A stretch of DNA of 33,662 bases from Planctomycetota bacterium (GCA_017993505.1 JAGOMP010000030.1:1-33662); one strand, 5' to 3'. Shown: positions 22,851 through 31,630, numbered from the stretch's first letter. Numbers and translations are program-made. The notes: generated by a model not told the origin, from the letters alone.

Positions 22851-25505
22851 CCCCTTTGCATACTTCAAACGCAAGAAGCTGTGTTTAAAATTGAAAAATT
22901 GCCAAGCCATGCTAATTCCAATCTTGTGTTGAAAGTCAATAATAACAAGAATTGGAGTGGAGTTGTCTTTTTTTTAGATCATAAAGAATTAGGAATTGCA
23001 AAGTTAGAAGATCGCCATTGGCTGTATGATTGGGATACAACAAAATATACAGATGGAACGTATACCCTCACAGCACAGGCTGAAAAGGATCAACAACGTT
23101 ATCTTTCTCAACCTATTTCTATTGTGATTGATAATACTGCTCCTAGTCTAAAATTATTGCCCTATGTACAAAAAAATTTTGGAATAGTAGACTTTGAAAT
23201 AGAATCTTCAGATGAAACTTCCGAAGTCAAAGACATCCTTATTTGGATTGACCAAAAAACTATAGGAGCAGCTAAAAAAATTACAGATAATAAATATGTT
23301 AAAACTTGGGACATACCTGACCAAGCTCGTGGCTACCATTTATTAGAAATAGAAGCTAGAGACACCTTAGGAAACAAAGCAAAATATTCAGAAAAAATTC
23401 GATTAGATCGGCAAGGTCCTCGCATCCAAGTTTTAGCACCTCTAGCACAAGGCCCTACACAAGGACCACTTGTATGTGAAGCAAAAATCACAGACCCTTC
23501 TGGTGTAGGCAATATTGAATTTACTTTAAAAGATCATCCAGAAATTGCTTGTACTACATGGAACGAAAAAGACCGATGGGGTTGTAAATGGGAAAATTTA
23601 CCAGATGGAAGTTATCAAATTTGTTTAGTTGCATGGGACAATCTAGGAAATCAGACTAGTTTAGATATCTATACACAAATTGACACTTCCCCTCCCTTAA
23701 TTAGTTGGAAAAAACCTACAGAACGAACTGTGATTTCTGGTCCTATAGACATGGAAGTGGATGTGTTAGATGATGGCGGAATCTTAGAAACTATTTTAGA
23801 AATTGTAGAAACAGATATCCCGCCGATTCCTTTTCAAAGAAATGAATATAGATGGCGTCTTACTTGGACACCACCCTATGAAAATGAATACAAGGTTAAA
23901 GCAACTACAACAGATTTAGCAGGAAATAAAAGTTCTATAGGGCTTCTTAGTATTCTATATGACACAACACCTCCTCAAGGCAATTGGCTCGATCCAAGTC
24001 GAGAATATTATTCTGATACATTTTCTATCAAAGTCCATGCAGAAGATAATATTTCTGGCATAGATAGAGTGGAATTGCAAATTGGTGATCAAACTCTGCA
24101 AGCAACACCTGAAAAAGAAGGTGTCTGGGAAGCCGAGATTCATGTAGAAAATAGTGGAGTCTATTATTTACAATGTATTCTTTGGGATAAAGCAGGCAAT
24201 AACCAAGTATTAAATCCTCTTCGAATCCAGATTGATAAAGATCCGCCTTTAGGAAAAATTGAAAAACCAAATCCGCTTTTATTCCATGATAAAGGGCAAA
24301 TCACCATCTACACAGAAGATACCATCTCAGGTGTACAACAAATTCGATTATTTTTAAATAAAAAAGAAATTGCAAGACAAGATACACCAGAATCTATAAC
24401 AACATTAGATATAGATCTACATGAATATACTAAGGGAGAACACGATTTTGTATTAGAAGTCATAGATAATGCGAATAACACCACGTATGTAAACTCTAAA
24501 CTTTGGATTGATAGAGAACCACCAAAAATCATTCCTCGTTTACAACCAACAGAATTACAAATTGGTATGGTCAAACTCTCTCTACAACTCCAAGATGAAC
24601 CTGCTGGCATAGATATAAAAAGTAAACCCATCATTGTGGCACATATCCAAGATAGAGAATATCCCTTTACTATTGAATCCTACAATGAAACTATTTGTGA
24701 AGCAGAATTATTAATCACAAATAATCATCCTATAGGAAAAGCAACTGTGGAAGTGCGTGGTGTTCAAGATAATCTTGGACATACTTTAGATTCTTATGTT
24801 GTTGGTTCTTTTCAAATTAAAAATATTGGGGGAGCTTGGCCTTTATTGCCACAAAATCAAATTCATCCTAATATGCAAGCATATTCTGACAATACAACAC
24901 CAGACAAATCAGGCGTATGGATTGCTTCGATTCCCGAAGCACCAGTATACTCTATAGAAGATGGGAAAATTGTAGAAATTCATCAATCTCAAACAAATAC
25001 TCCTGGATACATTCGCATCCAAAGATTGCGTGGACAACAAGTCTGGGGCTATCACCATATAAATATTGGAAAAAATCAAAGCACACAAAAACATTGGGTT
25101 TTAGGTGATATTGTCAAAGCAAACAATATCATAGGAACTGTTTCTACTATTCCTAACCAAGAAAATTCCTTTCTTTATTTGGAACTTTGTGAATGGGACA
25201 ATGGTTGGAAGCAAATAGACGATCCATTAAAATATATAGAGCCCCAAAACACAGCAAGAACATATTCTCCTAGCATCTTATGGTATGCTCAGAAACAATA
25301 TGAAAATGTAAACCCTGTTGCCCAATATAGCATTCCAAAATCTATTCGATTTCAAACACAACCCCAAAAACGATATTCTTTCAAAGATTTTCTTTTGATT
25401 ATGTACTTTTTTATAGTGATTGGTGTGATATACATTCATTTAATTTTTAAGAAGCACCATAAATTCAATATAAGAATGAAATTAAAAAATAAAAATTACT
25501 CATAG
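22812..25505 (+). CDS. Large exported Ig-repeat protein with degenerate M23-like domain and C-terminal anchor
   Basis: 897 residues from a GTG start with AAAGGAAA upstream. After a signal peptide (1-20), six Ig-like modules are delimited by a D-x-x-x-P linker at about 107, 199, 291, 384, 476 and 568, a strikingly regular ~92-residue spacing. Residues about 685-815 resemble a LytM/M23 endopeptidase beta fold (PVYSIEDGKIVEI, GYIRIQRL, GYHHINI, GDIVKANNIIGTV, SFLYLELCEWDNGW). The usual zinc ligands are largely missing: LHFE-type HxH is replaced by LYLELC. Catalysis is therefore unlikely, and peptidoglycan binding is possible. One membrane helix near 864-884 and a basic tail end the chain. It is probably an envelope-spanning scaffold. 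It is preceded by duplicated start regions and followed by a terminator. Confidence 0.82.
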   Translation: MNKLTFLLLLFFLPLCILQTQEAVFKIEKLPSHANSNLVLKVNNNKNWSGVVFFLDHKELGIAKLEDRHWLYDWDTTKYTDGTYTLTAQAEKDQQRYLSQPISIVIDNTAPSLKLLPYVQKNFGIVDFEIESSDETSEVKDILIWIDQKTIGAAKKITDNKYVKTWDIPDQARGYHLLEIEARDTLGNKAKYSEKIRLDRQGPRIQVLAPLAQGPTQGPLVCEAKITDPSGVGNIEFTLKDHPEIACTTWNEKDRWGCKWENLPDGSYQICLVAWDNLGNQTSLDIYTQIDTSPPLISWKKPTERTVISGPIDMEVDVLDDGGILETILEIVETDIPPIPFQRNEYRWRLTWTPPYENEYKVKATTTDLAGNKSSIGLLSILYDTTPPQGNWLDPSREYYSDTFSIKVHAEDNISGIDRVELQIGDQTLQATPEKEGVWEAEIHVENSGVYYLQCILWDKAGNNQVLNPLRIQIDKDPPLGKIEKPNPLLFHDKGQITIYTEDTISGVQQIRLFLNKKEIARQDTPESITTLDIDLHEYTKGEHDFVLEVIDNANNTTYVNSKLWIDREPPKIIPRLQPTELQIGMVKLSLQLQDEPAGIDIKSKPIIVAHIQDREYPFTIESYNETICEAELLITNNHPIGKATVEVRGVQDNLGHTLDSYVVGSFQIKNIGGAWPLLPQNQIHPNMQAYSDNTTPDKSGVWIASIPEAPVYSIEDGKIVEIHQSQTNTPGYIRIQRLRGQQVWGYHHINIGKNQSTQKHWVLGDIVKANNIIGTVSTIPNQENSFLYLELCEWDNGWKQIDDPLKYIEPQNTARTYSPSILWYAQKQYENVNPVAQYSIPKSIRFQTQPQKRYSFKDFLLIMYFFIVIGVIYIHLIFKKHHKFNIRMKLKNKNYS

Positions 25506-25525
25506 AATTTCCATATAATCAAAAA

Positions 25526-25560
25526 TAAAGAAAGCAAAATATTTTATTTTGCTTTCTTTA
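25526..25560 (+). terminator. Terminator after the Ig-repeat gene
   Basis: A perfect 16-bp stem (25526-25541 and 25545-25560) with a three-base loop lies 20 bases past the stop codon. Only a short T tail follows. Confidence 0.75.
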
Positions 25561-25607
25561 TACCTTTGAAAAAAGTTTTAGGAAAGAAATTTTAGAAAGA
25601 ATCTACA

Positions 25608-26867
25608 ATGGAAACTATTAAAATCAATAATAAAAAATATACTATTCTTCAGACGATTAAGAAGAATGCAGTTTGGAAAATTCAAGATGCTTCTGCTGTA
25701 CCATATTTTTTAAAAAAAATTCCGACTTCATATGAAAATTTTTTAAAAGTATTTGAAATTTTACAGAAAATCCAACATGAGCATATTGACCATATCTTAT
25801 TTCATGCTGCTGAAGGGAATTCCACTTTTGTAATCACAACATGGGCTGAGGAAGATATTTTGCAGAATGCAACAAATAAATCTACCTTAGAAAAAATTAA
25901 ACTTGCTTTACAATTTTCTTTAGCATTGCGAAAAATTCAGTCTTACTTTACACAAGATAAGCAAAGTTTTTTTCATGGAAATTTACATCCTGAAAATATT
26001 CGCCTCTATGAACATAAAAATAAAAACATCGCGAAAATCACAGACCTTGGATTTGCAAGAAACATACAACATGATTACAGAGCCCCTGAACAAATACTAC
26101 GCCAACAAGAAACATATAAAACTGATTTATACAGCTATGCAAAAATCATGCAGCAATACTTGCCTGAATTACCCGAGATTCAATCTTTGATTCAACCTAT
26201 GTTACATGAAAATCCTAACAAACGCCCCAATAATCTACCAAAACTCATTCGCCAATTGTGGACAGAACAACAAATATTACAAAATAATAAACAAGCAGAA
26301 AGATGCTTTATCTTAGGTTCTAACTTATTGCAAAATGAACAATATTCTTATGCTCTCAAAGATTTTGAACAAGCTATTCAACTCAATCCACAATATGAAG
26401 ACGCCTATATTTCTCTTGCAGAATGTTTGCAAAATTTACAAAAATATGAAGATGCATTAAAAATTTACGACAAAGCTCTTGCGTTAAATTCTCATAACCC
26501 CAGAACATATGAAAATCGTGCGGAACTCTATTGTCAACAAGGGAATACCGCCTTAGCTATCCAAGATTTAGAACACGCTTTAGAGCTTGATAGTGAACTT
26601 CCTTCTGTCTATGGAACGCTAGGACAGATCTATTTCAATGAAAATAATTACAACAAAGCACTCTCTTACTTTTCTCAAGTTATTTCCCTTGCACCTGATT
26701 TTGCACAAGCATACATAGACCGAGCACAAGTCTATGAAAAACAAAATAATATTGAAAATGCTTTGCAAGATTATAAAACAGCATTGCAATATGAACTAGA
26801 TACAGAACAAGAAAAGCAAATTAAAAAACAAATAGCATTTTTAAGAACAAAAGAAGGACAAAATTAA
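25608..26867 (+). CDS. Pseudokinase-like protein with C-terminal TPRs
   Basis: 419 residues. Residues 1-220 follow the protein-kinase plan but are degenerate. No glycine loop is present. FLKK (about 34-37) may mark the VAIK Lys. The catalytic loop reads HGNLHPENI (123-131), so catalytic Asp is Asn125 and the catalytic-loop Lys is His127. DLG (146-148) replaces DFG, YRAPEQ keeps the APE element, and DLYSYA the DxWSxG helix. Residues about 231-415 hold about five TPRs (AERCFILGSNLLQNEQYSYA, EDALKIYDKALALN, NYNKALSYFSQVISLAPD). It is probably a cytoplasmic scaffold rather than an active kinase. Five bases separate it from the radical SAM gene, so they are co-transcribed. Confidence 0.8.
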   Translation: METIKINNKKYTILQTIKKNAVWKIQDASAVPYFLKKIPTSYENFLKVFEILQKIQHEHIDHILFHAAEGNSTFVITTWAEEDILQNATNKSTLEKIKLALQFSLALRKIQSYFTQDKQSFFHGNLHPENIRLYEHKNKNIAKITDLGFARNIQHDYRAPEQILRQQETYKTDLYSYAKIMQQYLPELPEIQSLIQPMLHENPNKRPNNLPKLIRQLWTEQQILQNNKQAERCFILGSNLLQNEQYSYALKDFEQAIQLNPQYEDAYISLAECLQNLQKYEDALKIYDKALALNSHNPRTYENRAELYCQQGNTALAIQDLEHALELDSELPSVYGTLGQIYFNENNYNKALSYFSQVISLAPDFAQAYIDRAQVYEKQNNIENALQDYKTALQYELDTEQEKQIKKQIAFLRTKEGQN

Positions 26868-26871
26868 AACT

Positions 26872-28041
26872 ATGTCACAAACAATTGAAAAATGTTACGT
26901 GAACTATTTAGGATGCGAAAAAAGAAAACTAGATACACAACGCATTTGGGACTATTTAAAAAAAAATAAATATACTCTCACATTTGATGTTAAACAAGCA
27001 GATGCCATTGTATTTGTCACATGCGGATTTTGTGAAAAATACGAAGATTGGTCCATTTCTAAAATGAAAAAAATCTATCAAAAAAAACAACCTCATGCAT
27101 TATTTATTATCTGTGGTTGCTTAACATCCATCAATCCTAAACGATTGCAAGAAAATTTTCCAGATGCTATCCATATTAAAACAAGAAACCTCGAAGAGCT
27201 AGATTCTATTTTTCAACCTATGTATCCCATGCAAGATATCCCAGATACAAATATCACGATTTTTGACAAACAAATTGCAAAATATGAATCAGAAAGACCA
27301 AAAACAAAAGCACAACTTCAATATGAAGAAGCAAAAAAAGGATATAAAATTCGCATCAATTGGGGCTGTTTAGGAAATTGTGCCTTTTGTGTCACAAGAT
27401 ACGCAGAACAGAAATTATTAAGCAAACCTTTAGACACAATTTTGACAGAATTTAAAAATGGCCTACAAAAAAAACATCGTACATTTTTCTTAACAGGAGG
27501 AGACACAGGAGCATACGGGCAGGATATACAAACAAACATTGTCCATCTTCTTCAAGCCATGTTCCAAATTTCAGGAAACTACATTTTCCATTTTCATGAT
27601 TTTGGTGTGCACTGGTTTTATCGATACAAAAAAGAACTACAACAATTGTTCGAAAATAACCGAGAACACATTGGTTGTTTCTGTCTTCCTATACAATCTG
27701 GAAGCAATCGCATTTTAAAAATTATGCATAGACCATATCTCATTGAAAATATTGTAGAAACATTAATAAAATTTAAACAAGCAATTCCAGAAATCATGAT
27801 TGGCACTCACTTTATTACAGGATTTCCTGGAGAAACAGAACAAGATTTTCAACAAAGTGTCCAAGTTGTACAACAGCTTCCTCTTGATTTTTGCAATGTT
27901 TTTCCTTATACAGATCATGCCTCAGCAGAATCATACCATTTCCCTGATAAAGTCCCAGAAGAAATTATTTTACAAAGATATCAAATACTATTTCAAACAT
28001 TTGAAGCAAAAATAGAAAATTCTCAAAAGGAAGCAATGTAA
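26872..28041 (+). CDS. Methylthiotransferase-like radical SAM enzyme lacking TRAM
   Basis: 389 residues. The N-terminal UPF0004/MTTase domain has its three cluster Cys (YLGC, VTCGF, CGCL). The radical SAM CxxxCxxC is WGCLGNCAFC (about 163-172). Later motifs are FLTGGDTGAYG, LPIQSGSNRILKIMHRPY and ITGFPGETEQDF, as in MiaB, MtaB and RimO. Those enzymes thiomethylate tRNA or ribosomal protein S12 and end in a TRAM RNA-binding domain; this protein stops soon after the SAM barrel, so substrate recognition must differ. Identity as RimO or MiaB cannot be assigned. The start follows AAGGAC. It sits between the pseudokinase-TPR gene and a metal-chelate-type permease. Confidence 0.82.
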   Translation: MSQTIEKCYVNYLGCEKRKLDTQRIWDYLKKNKYTLTFDVKQADAIVFVTCGFCEKYEDWSISKMKKIYQKKQPHALFIICGCLTSINPKRLQENFPDAIHIKTRNLEELDSIFQPMYPMQDIPDTNITIFDKQIAKYESERPKTKAQLQYEEAKKGYKIRINWGCLGNCAFCVTRYAEQKLLSKPLDTILTEFKNGLQKKHRTFFLTGGDTGAYGQDIQTNIVHLLQAMFQISGNYIFHFHDFGVHWFYRYKKELQQLFENNREHIGCFCLPIQSGSNRILKIMHRPYLIENIVETLIKFKQAIPEIMIGTHFITGFPGETEQDFQQSVQVVQQLPLDFCNVFPYTDHASAESYHFPDKVPEEIILQRYQILFQTFEAKIENSQKEAM

Positions 28042-28046
28042 AATAT

Positions 28047-29054
28047 ATGTGGAAAAAAATATTTGTTTATTTATTATGCTTTCTTGTACCTATTTTTTCT
28101 ATTTGTATAGGGCGATACTCCATTCATTTCATGAATATCTATGAAGACATTGTCAACTTACTGCAAGGCAAAATTTTATGGTCCCAAGCTTCTGTAGACA
28201 TTAAAATTTTATTCTATCGCATTCCAAGAATAGGAATGGCAATGCTCGTGGGGGCTGGTCTAGCATCTTCGGGCATGGTATACCAATGTTTATTTAGAAA
28301 TCCACTCGTTTCTCCTGACATTTTAGGAATTTCCTCTGGTGCTTGTTTAGGAGCAGCCATTGCCATCCTTTGCAACGTAAAAAATCCTTGGATGCTACAA
28401 CTAACCTCTTTTTCTTTTGGAATTTTTGCAGTATTTTTAACATATCGTCTTGCAACATATAGCCAAGGTCACTCTACTATATTATTAGTGATGGCAGGAA
28501 TCGTTATTTCTTCCCTTTGCAACGCACTCTTGTCTTTATTAAAATACTTAGCCGATCCATTCCAAGAACTACCTGCTATTATCTTTTGGATTATGGGAGG
28601 ATTTCATCAAATTGGATTCCAAGAACTTTTCATTTGTACACCAACGATCCTACTCGGACTTCTCATACTATATCTATTTCGACATCAACTCAATTTATTA
28701 TCTCTAGGAGACAAGGAAGCACAATCTTTAGGTTTAAATGTACGAACATTTCATCTATTATTCATTTGTACAGGCACATGCATTGTAGGTGCTACTATTT
28801 CTATGACAGGCACTATTGGTTGGATCGGGCTTGTCATCCCTCATATTACACGTTTGCTTTTTGGAACAGACCATACAACATCATTGCCCATGACAATGCT
28901 CCTTGGCGGTATTTTTATGGTATCTATAGATACTCTCACACGAACTATGAGTAGCCAAGAAATTCCCATAGGCATATTAACATCTCTTATAGGTGCACCT
29001 TTTTTTGCATATCTTCTAGTATTACAACCTGAAAAAGGCTGGAAACAATGCTAA
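28047..29054 (+). CDS. FecCD-family ABC transporter permease
   Basis: 335 residues, about nine or ten helices. Family motifs are RIPRIGMAMLVGAGLASSGM (about 55-75), YQCLFRNPLVSPDILGIS with the conserved NPLxxPxxLG, GxxGWIGLVIPHI near residue 255 and the C-terminal EIPIGILTSLIGAPFF (P-GxxT-xxGxPxF). FecCD/BtuC permeases import ferric siderophores, heme, cobalamin or molybdate. It overlaps the ATPase gene by seven bases. No binding protein adjoins it; one is encoded at 18604-19572. No cobalamin riboswitch is seen upstream, since only five bases separate it from the radical SAM gene. Confidence 0.9.
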   Translation: MWKKIFVYLLCFLVPIFSICIGRYSIHFMNIYEDIVNLLQGKILWSQASVDIKILFYRIPRIGMAMLVGAGLASSGMVYQCLFRNPLVSPDILGISSGACLGAAIAILCNVKNPWMLQLTSFSFGIFAVFLTYRLATYSQGHSTILLVMAGIVISSLCNALLSLLKYLADPFQELPAIIFWIMGGFHQIGFQELFICTPTILLGLLILYLFRHQLNLLSLGDKEAQSLGLNVRTFHLLFICTGTCIVGATISMTGTIGWIGLVIPHITRLLFGTDHTTSLPMTMLLGGIFMVSIDTLTRTMSSQEIPIGILTSLIGAPFFAYLLVLQPEKGWKQC

Positions 29055-29815
29055 AAATTGAAAACCTTACTTTTTCCTACAAAGAACACCAGACCATTTT
29101 AAATAACATCAATTTACATCTCCACTCTAGAGAAATACATGTACTTTTAGGGAAAAATGGGTCTGGGAAATCTACATTGCTACAAATTATTGCAGGCATG
29201 TTACAACCACAACAAGGAAAAATTTTTCTAGAAGACAAAGACATAGCCTTTCTAAGTCCACGACAAATTGCACAAAAAATTGCTCTTGTACACCAAAATA
29301 TGAACTATCCCTTTAATTACACAGTGGAAAATATGGTACTTATGGGTCGCACTCCTCATTGCAATATTTTTGGTGCACCTACAAAAAAAGATTATGCATT
29401 GGCATACCAAGCATTAGAACAAATACAAATGCAATCTTATGCAAAACAAAACTATCAAGAACTAAGTAGCGGTGAAAAACAACTCGTTCTTCTTGCACGT
29501 GCTCTTTGCCAATCTCCTAAAATTTTACTATTAGACGAACCAAACTCTCACCTAGATTTGCCCAATCAATGGAAACTTTTAAATTTAATTATAGAATTAA
29601 CTCATGAGTACCATTGGACTGTGATTGCTGTACTACATACACCAGAGGTTGCCTATTGGTTTGCACATAAAGTACATACTCTATTTCAGGGGGAAATTCT
29701 CTATTCGGGCTCTCCAGAGCAAGTATTAACAGATGGTAACTTATCACAAATTTATGGTATTCCTATACAAACACATTCTATTTGCCAGAACCACATTGCT
29801 ATCACTATATTGTAG
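29048..29815 (+). CDS. FecCD-type ABC transporter ATP-binding protein
   Basis: 255 residues. Walker A LGKNGSGKST (34-43), the Q-loop HQNMNYPFNYTVENMVLMGRTPH typical of FepC/BtuD/FhuC, signature LSSGEKQLVLLARAL, Walker B ILLLDEPNSHLD and H-loop VIAVLHTPEV are all intact. It powers the upstream permease, whose stop it overlaps (ATG at 29048, stop at 29052-29054). The substrate is unresolved. It is the last gene of the 25608-29815 plus-strand unit. Confidence 0.92.
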   Translation: MLKIENLTFSYKEHQTILNNINLHLHSREIHVLLGKNGSGKSTLLQIIAGMLQPQQGKIFLEDKDIAFLSPRQIAQKIALVHQNMNYPFNYTVENMVLMGRTPHCNIFGAPTKKDYALAYQALEQIQMQSYAKQNYQELSSGEKQLVLLARALCQSPKILLLDEPNSHLDLPNQWKLLNLIIELTHEYHWTVIAVLHTPEVAYWFAHKVHTLFQGEILYSGSPEQVLTDGNLSQIYGIPIQTHSICQNHIAITIL

Positions 29816-29844
29816 CAATTAATTTTAATCCTAAAATAATATAG

Positions 29845-29981
29845 GTAGCTTTAAAAAATATACTAATTATATTTGTAATGTATAGAAGTAGCTTTAAAAA
29901 ATATACTAATTATATTTGTAAATATATTAGTTATATTTGTAATGTATAGAAGTAGCTTTAAAAAATATACTAATTATATTT
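29845..29981. repeat. Three copies of a 30-bp AT-rich repeat
   Basis: GTAGCTTTAAAAAATATACT and the following AATTATATTT begin at 29845, 29888 and 29952 (periods 43 and 64). The longer second period contains a partial extra copy (TATATTAGTTATATTTGTAA). The region 29816-30214 holds these repeats, a terminator and another direct repeat, but no gene. Confidence 0.8.
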
Positions 29982-29995
29982 TTATTCTAAAATAA

Positions 29996-30027
29996 TAGAG
30001 GTATCTTATGATCATAAGATACCTCTA
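29996..30027. terminator. Palindromic terminator between convergent genes
   Basis: A perfect 32-bp palindrome (arms 29996-30011 and 30012-30027), T-rich on the right and A/T-rich on the left, lies between the ABC ATPase gene and the minus-strand desulfidase-like gene. It may serve both. Confidence 0.6.
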
Positions 30028-30147
30028 TGTTTATTTTGATTTGATTCTATTTAATACCTAACTTACCATCAATGGAGGCAAAATAGTTATGGAGACAACT
30101 GAATAGTAATGCTAAAAGTAGAAATAATTACAAATAACAACTCTCAC

Positions 30148-30194
30148 CTAGCAACTATCGATCTAAAGAAACAATACGATAGCTAGCAACTATC
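30148..30194. repeat. Direct repeat CTAGCAACTATC, 35-bp period
   Basis: CTAGCAACTATC begins at 30148 and 30183. Between the copies CTATCG (30155) and CGATAG (30177) can pair, so the unit may also fold. It lies just past the stop of the minus-strand gene. Confidence 0.55.
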
Positions 30195-30214
30195 CATTTT
30201 TCTATCCATGATGA

Positions 30215-31630
30215 CTATTTTTCTTCGCTGTTTTTACTAGGCATTTCACAAGATCCTGTCTTAAGTATCTCGCAAGATCCTATCCTAGGAGTTTCACAAA
30301 ATCCTGTTTGGATAATCACTGTATCTAATGGTTGCATAGCTTTTGAAAGTTGAGTAAGGTTTAGTAAGTTTTTTTGAAAGTTTTTTTGTACAATCCCACC
30401 AAATTCATGAACACAAAATACATTTTCTAGAGCAAGAAATGCAGATTTACATGCATTGTTTGCTGCATTGGCAAGTTTGATAGAGCAAGTTGTTTTGCCA
30501 CCATCACAAATCACTCCTGCTGTACTTGTTAAAAAATTATTAATTGCATTTTCTATTTGTAGGATAGTGCCGTCCAAAGCAAAGGCAATACCTGCTGTTG
30601 CACCGACTCCAGCTTTTATAATACAACCGCAAGGAACTGTTAAGTAACCAATAAGTTTTCGCATCTCTTCAGTGATAAGAAAAGATAAAGCAATGCTTTG
30701 GTAAAGTTTTTGAGAGTTAATTTGATTTTGTTCTACTACTGTGATAATCGGAATACTAGCTGTTATCCCATGACTACCTGAACCGCCAATTCCCATAACT
30801 GGTATGATTTGACCAGACATTCGGACGTCTTCTGCTGCTGCAGTTCGATATGCTGCTACGTTGGCAATATCATTAGATGTTTTATTTTTTAATGCAAGTT
30901 TTTGCAATCCAGCACCAATTCCTAATCCGCATGCATGCTGTAATCCATATTCATATGCTTTTGTATTCATTTGAACTGTTTCTTCTAATTTTTTATAAAC
31001 AGAAGGTGAAAGATTGGGAAGTTGTTCTACAAAGTCTTGGATTGTCCAAGAAATATTTTCATTTTCTTGTATTTGGTTTTTGTATGTCTTTTGATAAATA
31101 AAGTTTCCATCCTGTTTTAAATATACAACAGTAGTGTATGTGTCTTGCATACAAGATTCACCAACTATAATTTTGTCACCTTGTTTTCTTTGGACTTTGC
31201 AATGAAAATATAATGGAGTTGTTGTATTGGAAATAATATGAATCGTAATTTTCTTCTCTGTAATGATTTTTTTCATGGATTCAATGTCATTAGGAGTGAC
31301 ATTTTCTAAGAGATTCAATTGTTTTTCTGGGCTACAAAAAAGTCCAATAGCCGTGGAATGATAAATGCCTTCATATCCTAAAACATAGGGTATTCCTGTA
31401 GAATGGCTATTTTTATATAAGGATTCATTCACTTCTATATGCATGTCAACAATATTTTCAGCAGATGGCTTTGTATAGGAATTGGTAGAAGGAGCAAGCC
31501 AAGAGGGAATATGGGAATACGTGGCAGCCATTGCTAAGGATGCTCCCAATGCTACAATGGAAATATCTGTGCATCCTAAGTATGGTTGTATATTTTCTTC
31601 TAAAATTGTGTTTATATTATAATCAATCAT
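30215..31630 (-). CDS. L-cysteine desulfidase / L-serine dehydratase alpha-like iron-sulfur enzyme (CdsB/YhaM family)
   Basis: 471 residues. Family motifs run the full length: PYLGCTDISIVALGAS (Cys20), GIPYVLGYEG, AAYRTAAAEDVRMSGQIIPVMG, GSGSHGITASIPI, YLTVPCGCIIKAGVGATAGIAFALDG and VICDGGKTTCSIKLANAANNACKSAFLA. The conserved Cys are those proposed to hold a 4Fe-4S cluster in the L-cysteine desulfidase/SDH-alpha group. The reaction is likely L-cysteine to pyruvate, sulfide and ammonia, or serine deamination; the two cannot be separated here. An oxygen-sensitive cluster fits an anaerobe. The C-terminus adds three copies of a Cys-containing octapeptide not typical of the family. The start follows AGGAAAAAT. 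Confidence 0.82.
   Translation of the reverse strand: MIDYNINTILEENIQPYLGCTDISIVALGASLAMAATYSHIPSWLAPSTNSYTKPSAENIVDMHIEVNESLYKNSHSTGIPYVLGYEGIYHSTAIGLFCSPEKQLNLLENVTPNDIESMKKIITEKKITIHIISNTTTPLYFHCKVQRKQGDKIIVGESCMQDTYTTVVYLKQDGNFIYQKTYKNQIQENENISWTIQDFVEQLPNLSPSVYKKLEETVQMNTKAYEYGLQHACGLGIGAGLQKLALKNKTSNDIANVAAYRTAAAEDVRMSGQIIPVMGIGGSGSHGITASIPIITVVEQNQINSQKLYQSIALSFLITEEMRKLIGYLTVPCGCIIKAGVGATAGIAFALDGTILQIENAINNFLTSTAGVICDGGKTTCSIKLANAANNACKSAFLALENVFCVHEFGGIVQKNFQKNLLNLTQLSKAMQPLDTVIIQTGFCETPRIGSCEILKTGSCEMPSKNSEEK
30236..30309 (-). repeat. Three 24-bp repeats coding a Cys-containing octapeptide tail
   Basis: In the last ~25 codons of the desulfidase-like gene the units GFCETPRI, GSCEILKT and GSCEMPSK follow one another. 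In DNA, CACAAGATCCT-like strings repeat every 24 bases (30247, 30271, 30295). Confidence 0.8.

Noticed and set aside
28020..28060. Cobalamin riboswitch before the FecCD permease.
   Set aside because: Only five bases separate the permease from the preceding gene, leaving no room for one.
29845..29981. CRISPR array.
   Set aside because: Only three AT-rich copies with unequal 43 and 64 bp periods, no regular unique spacers and no cas genes.
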